Of a stretch of 12,584 bases of DNA, positions 7,902-12,584 are shown piece after piece. Within the stretch, counting starts at the first letter, position 1. The number at the start of each line of letters is the position of its first letter. The notes under the pieces are model-generated. The model did not search any database and was not told where the DNA came from. It was given only the letters and a program-made list of their open reading frames with translations. This stretch comes from Pseudomonadota bacterium. Lineage in GTDB: Bacteria; Pseudomonadota; Gammaproteobacteria; Burkholderiales; Burkholderiaceae_B. The stretch covers positions 1-12,584 of the forward strand of contig JAFAGQ010000261.1 of assembly GCA_023422555.1 (NCBI GenBank), given 5' to 3'. The position numbers and the translations under genes are program-made.

Positions 7902-7955
7902 TTTTCAAATTATCACAAACTCGATATATTTCTATTGCATTTCAGTGATATATCA
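7902..7955 (+). promoter_or_regulatory. Possible promoter and palindromic operator upstream of the MFS gene
   Basis: In the A+T-rich 115 bases between the hairpin and the MFS gene, TTTTCA (7902-7907) and TATATT (7925-7930) are spaced by 17 bases and match the sigma-70 boxes at four and five of six positions. Just downstream, TGATATATCA (7946-7955) is a perfect 10-bp palindrome, a possible regulator site in the leader. Random A+T-rich sequence can produce such matches. Confidence 0.35.
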
Positions 7956-7995
7956 GTTAAATTCAAAGAAAAATACACTCACAAGGAGACTGGCA

Positions 7996-9369
7996 ATGGC
8001 ATCTATACCTATTACGCCATCGGACATATCAGGTCGAATGGAAAGACTACCGATGACGAGTTATCAAACTAAGCTGTTCTGTATTATCGCGACGGCCTGG
8101 TTCTTCGACTCCATGGATCTTGGCGTCATGACTTTCATTCTTGGGTCGATCAAGACGGAGTTTGGACTGAGCGTTGCACAGACAGGTATCGTCGCCAGTG
8201 CCAGCTTTCTGGGCATGCTGATTGGTGCTGCCGTCGCAGGTATTCTGGCCGACAGGTTCGGGCGCAAGCCGGTGTTTCAGATAAGCATGATTTTCTGGGG
8301 CGTTGGCAGTCTGTGCTGTGGTCTGTCCACAGACGTCAACATGCTGATCGCCAGCCGGGTTCTGCTGGGTTTTGGTATGGGAATGGAATTTCCTGTCGGA
8401 TTATCCATTGTGTCTGAAATTGTTCCTTCGAATCGTCGTGGTCGATATCTCGCGATTCTGGAAGGTTTCTGGCCCATTGGATTTATCTGCTCCGGCGTTC
8501 TGAGTTACCTGCTGCTCGATACCATCGGCTGGCGTGGCATCTTTTTCGTACTCGCCATCCCTGCCGTGTTTGTGTTCTATATCCGCAGACATGTACCGGA
8601 ATCGCCCCGCTGGCTGTGTGATTCAGGACAAAAAGAAAAAGCCGACAGTGTGATGACGCATATGGAAGATCATGTACGCAAGACGCTGAATAATAAAGAG
8701 TTGCCGCCAGTTGTGGCCATACCCAATCGCGAAACCCGGAAAAACACGGGTAGCAGTTTTTCAGATCTGTGGAAAGGTGAGTACGGCCGGCGCACGCTGA
8801 TGCTGTGGGTGCTCTGGTTCTTCGCGCTGATGGGCTATTACGGCCTGACCAGCTGGCTCGGTGCTTTGCTTCAGCAGGCTGGCTACGAAGTGACCAAATC
8901 GGTTCTTTATACCGTCACCATATCCCTGGCCGGCATTCCGGGTTTCATTTTTGCCTCGTGGATTATTGAAAAAATCGGTCGTAAACCAACCTGTGTGCTC
9001 CTGCTGCTGGGCAGCGCCGTTTCCGTTTACATCTACGGACATGTGGCCAGTGTCAAAGGCGAGCTTCATTACCTGATGATGTCGGGCATGTTCATGCAGT
9101 TCTGTCTGTTCGGCATGTGGTCAATCCTGTATGCCTATACACCTGAGCTGTATCCCACCCGAATTCGCGCCACCGGTGCCGGCCTTGCGTCTGCCATCGG
9201 TCGCCTGGGCTCATTTGTCGGACCCTTTGCCGTTGGCTTTTTGCTGCCAATTACCGGACAGGTAGGCGTATTCACTCTGGGCGCCGTTTCATTTGTGATC
9301 GCTGCAGGCATCGTCGTTGTCCTGGGTGTGGAAACGCGAGGCAAGGTTCTTGAAGAAGTATCGGGTTGA
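7996..9369 (+). CDS. MFS transporter (sugar porter / aromatic acid-type)
   Basis: This 457-residue inner-membrane protein has about 12 predicted membrane helices in two halves. It shows the MFS motif A, DRFGRK, at 86-91, a second GRKP in the C-terminal half, PESPRWL at 201-207 after helix 6, and YTPELYPTRIRATG late in the protein. Acidic residues D38 and D41 in the first helix (WFFDSMDLG) recall the proton-coupled organic-acid and aromatic-acid importers (AAHS, NiaP-like). It probably imports a small organic acid or related compound; the substrate cannot be read from sequence. The ATG at 7996 is chosen over an in-frame one at 7945 because AAGGAG (7983-7988) is correctly placed before it. The next gene follows after 54 bases on the same strand, probably in the same transcript. 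Confidence 0.9.
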   Translation: MASIPITPSDISGRMERLPMTSYQTKLFCIIATAWFFDSMDLGVMTFILGSIKTEFGLSVAQTGIVASASFLGMLIGAAVAGILADRFGRKPVFQISMIFWGVGSLCCGLSTDVNMLIASRVLLGFGMGMEFPVGLSIVSEIVPSNRRGRYLAILEGFWPIGFICSGVLSYLLLDTIGWRGIFFVLAIPAVFVFYIRRHVPESPRWLCDSGQKEKADSVMTHMEDHVRKTLNNKELPPVVAIPNRETRKNTGSSFSDLWKGEYGRRTLMLWVLWFFALMGYYGLTSWLGALLQQAGYEVTKSVLYTVTISLAGIPGFIFASWIIEKIGRKPTCVLLLLGSAVSVYIYGHVASVKGELHYLMMSGMFMQFCLFGMWSILYAYTPELYPTRIRATGAGLASAIGRLGSFVGPFAVGFLLPITGQVGVFTLGAVSFVIAAGIVVVLGVETRGKVLEEVSG

Positions 9370-9423
9370 ATGAGAAACGACGGGTTTCAGACAAAGTAAA
9401 AAATGTTAGAGGAGTAAATAATC

Positions 9424-10242
9424 ATGATGACCGAAAGACAACGCAAATTTCGAGAACAATACAAAAGTGATATCAGTCCGCTGTACAACGGCCTGGTGCA
9501 TATAGGTGTGATGTACGCTGTTGGTATTGCAGCTGTCATTTACTGCCTGTCTAACCTGACAACGGCAACCTGGGAATTCCTGCTCATTATCCCGGTTTTC
9601 CTGGCTGGCAATTTCGTGGAATGGGCCATGCACACCTACGTCATGCACAAGCGCATCAATGTGTTTGCCCTGCGCGCGATTTATGAGCGGCATACCCGCC
9701 AGCATCATCAGTATTTCACCGACAACGATATCACGATCGACACCAGCAAAGAGTTCAGGATTGTATTCTTCCCCTGGCGAGTACTGTTGACGCTTGGCGT
9801 CGGTGGCCTGGTGCTGGGTTATCTTGCTTCTGTGATCATCAATCCCAATGCCGGATATGTTGTCTTCCTGACCATGGTATTGCAGTATCTGATTTACGAA
9901 ACCTTCCACTACTGCTGCCATGTGCACGACAACTGGTTCGTCAGAAACGTGCCGTTCATCAATACCATTCGTCGTCATCACACCGCCCATCACAATATGG
10001 GTCTGATGATGCACTACAACATGAACCTGACATTCCCCATCGCAGACTGGTTCATGAAAACAAGTGATCTTGACCGTGGCCTGATTGGTCATCTGTTCAA
10101 CGGCTACAGCGAAAAGCACATCAAGGAAGAACTCAAACCGATTATCAAAAAATATCGGAATGACGATGCAGACGTTACACTGGACGGCCCGCAGCTGACG
10201 TCTGATGAGCAGAACGTATTGAACCGTGCGATGGCGCGATAA
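9424..10242 (+). CDS. Membrane di-iron hydroxylase (fatty acid hydroxylase/sterol desaturase superfamily)
   Basis: This 272-residue integral membrane protein has about four hydrophobic segments (~23-43, 52-70, 119-140, 143-163) and a full set of histidine boxes. These are H70-x4-H75, H90-x3-H94-H95, H162-x3-H166 plus H168, and HHTAHH at 185-190, with H197 nearby. Such clusters bind two irons and use O2 to hydroxylate or desaturate lipid-like or other hydrophobic substrates; the superfamily also includes an ether-lipid monooxygenase. The true substrate is unknown. The C-terminal ~55 residues are soluble and charged. AGAGGAG at 9409-9415 favours the ATG at 9424 over a second ATG at 9427. It probably shares a transcript with the MFS gene 54 bases upstream. 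A large hairpin follows the stop codon. Confidence 0.9.
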   Translation: MMTERQRKFREQYKSDISPLYNGLVHIGVMYAVGIAAVIYCLSNLTTATWEFLLIIPVFLAGNFVEWAMHTYVMHKRINVFALRAIYERHTRQHHQYFTDNDITIDTSKEFRIVFFPWRVLLTLGVGGLVLGYLASVIINPNAGYVVFLTMVLQYLIYETFHYCCHVHDNWFVRNVPFINTIRRHHTAHHNMGLMMHYNMNLTFPIADWFMKTSDLDRGLIGHLFNGYSEKHIKEELKPIIKKYRNDDADVTLDGPQLTSDEQNVLNRAMAR

Positions 10243-10257
10243 GCTGCAACTGACTTA

Positions 10258-10304
10258 ATTCTGCCTGAGCCAATGGAAAATAATGATTAACGGCCAGGCA
10301 GAAT
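10258..10304 (+). terminator. Bulged hairpin after the hydroxylase gene
   Basis: ATTCTGCCTG (10258-10267) is perfectly complementary to CAGGCAGAAT (10295-10304). GCC (10269-10271) pairs with GGC (10292-10294) across a single bulged A, giving 13 pairs and a 20-base loop. It starts 15 bases after the stop codon. The following bases (CAAAACTGATTT) hold no T run, so it may be a 3'-end stabiliser or non-canonical terminator. Confidence 0.45.
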
Positions 10305-10332
10305 CAAAACTGATTTATCAACATTGCATTGA

Positions 10333-10388
10333 TTGACAGTTCGAAGTGATGCCTATTTGCATCAATATATGCCGTTAACCTTGCATCA
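10333..10388 (+). promoter_or_regulatory. Candidate promoter and operator of the betaine transporter operon
   Basis: The gap between the hydroxylase and the transporter contains a perfect TTGACA (-35 consensus) at 10333-10338; no good -10 lies at 17 bases, the closest being TATTTG at a 15-base spacing. Downstream, TGATGC-N6-GCATCA (10347-10364) is a perfect 6-bp-arm dyad. TTGCATCA occurs at 10357-10364 and again at 10381-10388, 24 bases apart. This arrangement could bind a dimeric regulator controlling uptake. Confidence 0.35.
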
Positions 10389-10442
10389 GGAACAAATGCC
10401 AGTTGTAATGGACTGATCACGCATACTGCAAGGGTCGGCCTC

Positions 10443-12275
10443 ATGCTTCAGCGCTACATATTTGTACTTTTGTTGTTCTTTTCCGCTCCTGCCCTTGCTG
10501 CATGCAACAGCCCCGTCAAATTCGCCGCCCTGACCTGGGAAAGTGGTCAGTTCACCAGTGCGGTGTTAAGAATGATCAGTGAGCGGGGATATGATTGCAA
10601 GACAAGTGAAATACCCGGGTCGGGACCGGCCCAGGAAAACGCCCTCTCGCAGAATGATATACAGGTCATCGGTGAAGTCTGGGTAGGACGCTCGGATATC
10701 CTGAACAAGGCCCTGCAGGAAAAGAAGGCCGAGATGGTGGGCGATACGCTTGAGGGCGGCGCCGAACAGGGTTGGTATGTGCCCGATTACGTCTGGGAAC
10801 AGAACCCGGAGCTGCGTTCGTATAAGGATCTGGAAAAATTCTCCGAACTTTTCATGGATACAGCCGGGGGTCGTAAGCCGCGATTCATGAACTGCCCCTC
10901 GGGCTGGACATGTGAAATATTCAATACGCGACTGTTGCAGACCACGGGTCTTGGCAAGACATACGAGAACGTGCACCCAGGCACCGGTGCGGCTCTGGAT
11001 GCCGAGATTTCCTCTGCCTACGAACAGAAAAAGCCTCTCCTCTTTTACTACTGGCAGCCCACTGGCCTGATGGCCAAATATAAGTTCAAGGCGCTGGAGT
11101 TCCCTAAAAATGAGCAGGAATGCTGGGACAGTCTCCTGAAAAAGGACGGAGACAAAAACTGTGTAACGGGATTTCCGGTATCGAAGCTGTCCATCGCCAT
11201 TTCCAGCCCGTTCAAGGAACAGCATCCGGACCTGGTCGAGTTCTTTAACAAAATCCAGTTTACGCCTGATCAGTTGAACGGTGCCATTCTGCAGATGACC
11301 GAAAACAAGCGCGATGGCGCAGCGCAGGCGGAACTTTTCTTAAAGGAACATCCGGAAGTCTGGAAAAAATGGGTCACGCCTGAAGCGGCAACGCGCCTTC
11401 AGGAATGGACGGGACAACCCGCCGCAAGCAGCAGCATTTTTCCGGACTGGTCCATACAGAACAGCCTGAACAGTGGTCTGAAATCTGTCGTGGGAAAATA
11501 TGGTGAGTCATTCAGGCAGGTGAGCGGATTTATCACACGCTATCTGCTCAATCCTACCGTGCAGGCGCTTTCGGCCATCCCCGCATGGCTTCTGATTCTG
11601 GTCACAGTGGGACTGGCCTGGCACAGCACACGTTCTGTGATATTCGCAGTGATTTGCGGTATCGGCCTGTTCGTGATTGGCGCTTTCGGGCTGTGGCCGG
11701 CACTGCTGCAGACGCTTGCGCTGTTGATCTGCGCGGTGATTATCACGGTTGTTATAGGCGTTCCCATTGGTATCTTCGTGGCAGGCAGACCCAGGGTATA
11801 CCGTGTACTGCAGCCCATACTGGATATCATGCAGACCATGCCGAGTTTCGTTTACCTGATTCCTGTTCTGATGCTTTTCGGACTGGGCAACGTCCCTGCC
11901 CTTTTCGCTACCGTCATTTATGCGATTGCACCGCTAATTCGTCTTACCGCATTGGGTATTCTGCAGATCAGCAGGGAAATGCATGAGACGGGCACCGCAT
12001 TCGGGACCAATCGCTGGCAAATGCTGCGCTGGGTCATTCTGCCTCTGGCCAAACCCAGCATCATGGCGGGGATTAATCAGACGGTCATGATGTCGCTGTC
12101 CATGGTCGTGCTGGCTTCCATGATCGGCGCCCCCGGCCTGGGTGAGCAGGTACTTGAGGCCGTGCAGACACTGAACGTTGGTCAGGGTGTACAGGCCGGC
12201 GGTGCAATTGTGATTCTGGCTGTGATTATCGACCGGATTACACAGGCTTACGGCAATCGCAGGAGAACACGATGA
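10443..12275 (+). CDS. Glycine betaine-type ABC transporter, substrate-binding/permease fusion (ProX-ProW)
   Basis: This 610-residue protein joins two parts that are separate in E. coli ProU. It starts with a signal peptide (1-19, ending APALA) and a periplasmic ProX-like domain (~21-330). W80, W155 and W204 have nearly the spacing of the E. coli ProX betaine-binding tryptophans (W65, W140, W188), and C151/C157 match its disulphide pair, so the ligand is probably glycine betaine or a similar quaternary amine. After a linker (~330-375), residues ~378-600 form a ProW-like permease of about six helices, with an EAA-type cytoplasmic loop around 512-540 (AFGTNRWQM, LPLAKPSI). L18-A-A-C21 also fits a lipobox, but C21 may instead pair with C52. 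AAGGG at 10430-10434 supports the start. The TGA overlaps the ATPase ATG. Confidence 0.92.
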   Translation: MLQRYIFVLLLFFSAPALAACNSPVKFAALTWESGQFTSAVLRMISERGYDCKTSEIPGSGPAQENALSQNDIQVIGEVWVGRSDILNKALQEKKAEMVGDTLEGGAEQGWYVPDYVWEQNPELRSYKDLEKFSELFMDTAGGRKPRFMNCPSGWTCEIFNTRLLQTTGLGKTYENVHPGTGAALDAEISSAYEQKKPLLFYYWQPTGLMAKYKFKALEFPKNEQECWDSLLKKDGDKNCVTGFPVSKLSIAISSPFKEQHPDLVEFFNKIQFTPDQLNGAILQMTENKRDGAAQAELFLKEHPEVWKKWVTPEAATRLQEWTGQPAASSSIFPDWSIQNSLNSGLKSVVGKYGESFRQVSGFITRYLLNPTVQALSAIPAWLLILVTVGLAWHSTRSVIFAVICGIGLFVIGAFGLWPALLQTLALLICAVIITVVIGVPIGIFVAGRPRVYRVLQPILDIMQTMPSFVYLIPVLMLFGLGNVPALFATVIYAIAPLIRLTALGILQISREMHETGTAFGTNRWQMLRWVILPLAKPSIMAGINQTVMMSLSMVVLASMIGAPGLGEQVLEAVQTLNVGQGVQAGGAIVILAVIIDRITQAYGNRRRTR

Positions 12276-12584
12276 ACACAGATGTAATCGATACCAGTCC
12301 CGAGACCGTACCCAGTGGCATGGGCAGTCCGCTTGCCGATCCGCAATTTATCCGCCTTGAAAATATCAACAAGGTTTTCGGCAGACAAAAAAGCAAGGCT
12401 CTGCGAATGCTGGAACGGGGCGCAGGCAGTGAAGAAATCACAAATGAAACCGAGTGCCATGTCGCCCTGCGCGATATCAATCTGAGCATCCCGTCCAATG
12501 GCATTTATTGCATTATGGGTCTTTCGGGTTCGGGCAAGTCTACGTTGCTGCGCCATATTAACCGACTGATTGATCCCGATACCG
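12272..12584 (+). CDS. Glycine betaine ABC transporter ATP-binding protein, ProV-like (partial, cut by window end)
   Basis: The first 104 codons are present. Residues 28-104 match the start of ProV/OpuA-type ATPases: LENINKVFG, a conserved family segment KALRMLERGAGSEEI (42-56), then VALRDINLSIP and the Walker A loop GLSGSGKST at 83-91. The Q-loop, signature motif, Walker B and C-terminal CBS domains lie beyond the window. The protein energises uptake through the fused permease just upstream, whose stop codon it overlaps (ATGA). AGGAG at 12261-12265 is its ribosome-binding site. About 25 extra N-terminal residues precede the conserved part, a little longer than usual. Confidence 0.9.
   Translation, partial: MNTDVIDTSPETVPSGMGSPLADPQFIRLENINKVFGRQKSKALRMLERGAGSEEITNETECHVALRDINLSIPSNGIYCIMGLSGSGKSTLLRHINRLIDPDT

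Noticed and set aside
9406..10119. 237-codon minus-strand open frame opposite the hydroxylase
   Set aside because: The plus strand has all di-iron histidine boxes, membrane segments and a ribosome-binding site. The minus-strand product has many V/H/Q residues from the complementary codons and no coherent domain.
10443..10505. Lipoprotein signal (LAAC lipobox) on the betaine transporter fusion
   Set aside because: The match is real, but the protein is already membrane-anchored by its permease half and C21 can be explained as a disulphide partner of C52. An ordinary signal peptide cut after A19 is at least as likely.
1..12584. Mobile elements, CRISPR arrays, tRNA genes or riboswitches
   Set aside because: No transposase or integrase motifs, spaced direct-repeat arrays, tRNA cloverleaf or recognisable riboswitch core were seen. 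In particular, no glycine riboswitch was found near the sox genes in the window.

Overview
The window looks like a piece of a betaproteobacterial chromosome, possibly from an Alcaligenaceae-type organism (Advenella, Castellaniella or Bordetella relatives). That placement is inferred from the gene repertoire, moderately high G+C and protein style; no rRNA or other marker confirms it. There are no tRNAs, rRNAs, insertion sequences, phage genes or CRISPR arrays. Coding density is high.

Region 1 (1-3983, plus strand) is the end of a heterotetrameric sarcosine oxidase operon: the last codons of soxB, then complete soxD, soxA and soxG, the last three joined by short overlaps. The enzyme oxidatively demethylates sarcosine to glycine, passing the one-carbon unit to tetrahydrofolate. 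A strong hairpin (3986-4020) follows soxG.

Region 2 (4078-5668, minus strand) holds a short-chain dehydrogenase/reductase, convergent with the sox operon, and upstream of it a GntR/FCD-type regulator. The regulator is divergent from the next block.

Region 3 (5740-10242, plus strand) is a block without an obvious named pathway. It has a good sigma-70-like promoter with overlapping dyads, an alpha/beta hydrolase translationally coupled to an iron-containing alcohol dehydrogenase, then after a hairpin an MFS transporter and a histidine-rich membrane di-iron hydroxylase (fatty acid hydroxylase/sterol desaturase superfamily). A regulator, importer, membrane oxygenase, hydrolase and alcohol dehydrogenase together suggest an uncharacterised catabolic route. 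This is the most novel-looking part of the window.

Region 4 (10243-12584, plus strand) is a glycine betaine-type ABC uptake system. One 610-residue polypeptide carries a ProX-like binding domain fused to a ProW-like permease, and it is coupled to a ProV-like ATPase cut by the window end. The upstream region carries repeated GCATCA half-sites that may be an operator.

Regions 1 and 4 fit one theme: uptake of methylated quaternary amines, and demethylation of their downstream product sarcosine. Whether region 3 acts on a related compound, such as a choline- or betaine-linked lipid or ester, is only a hypothesis.
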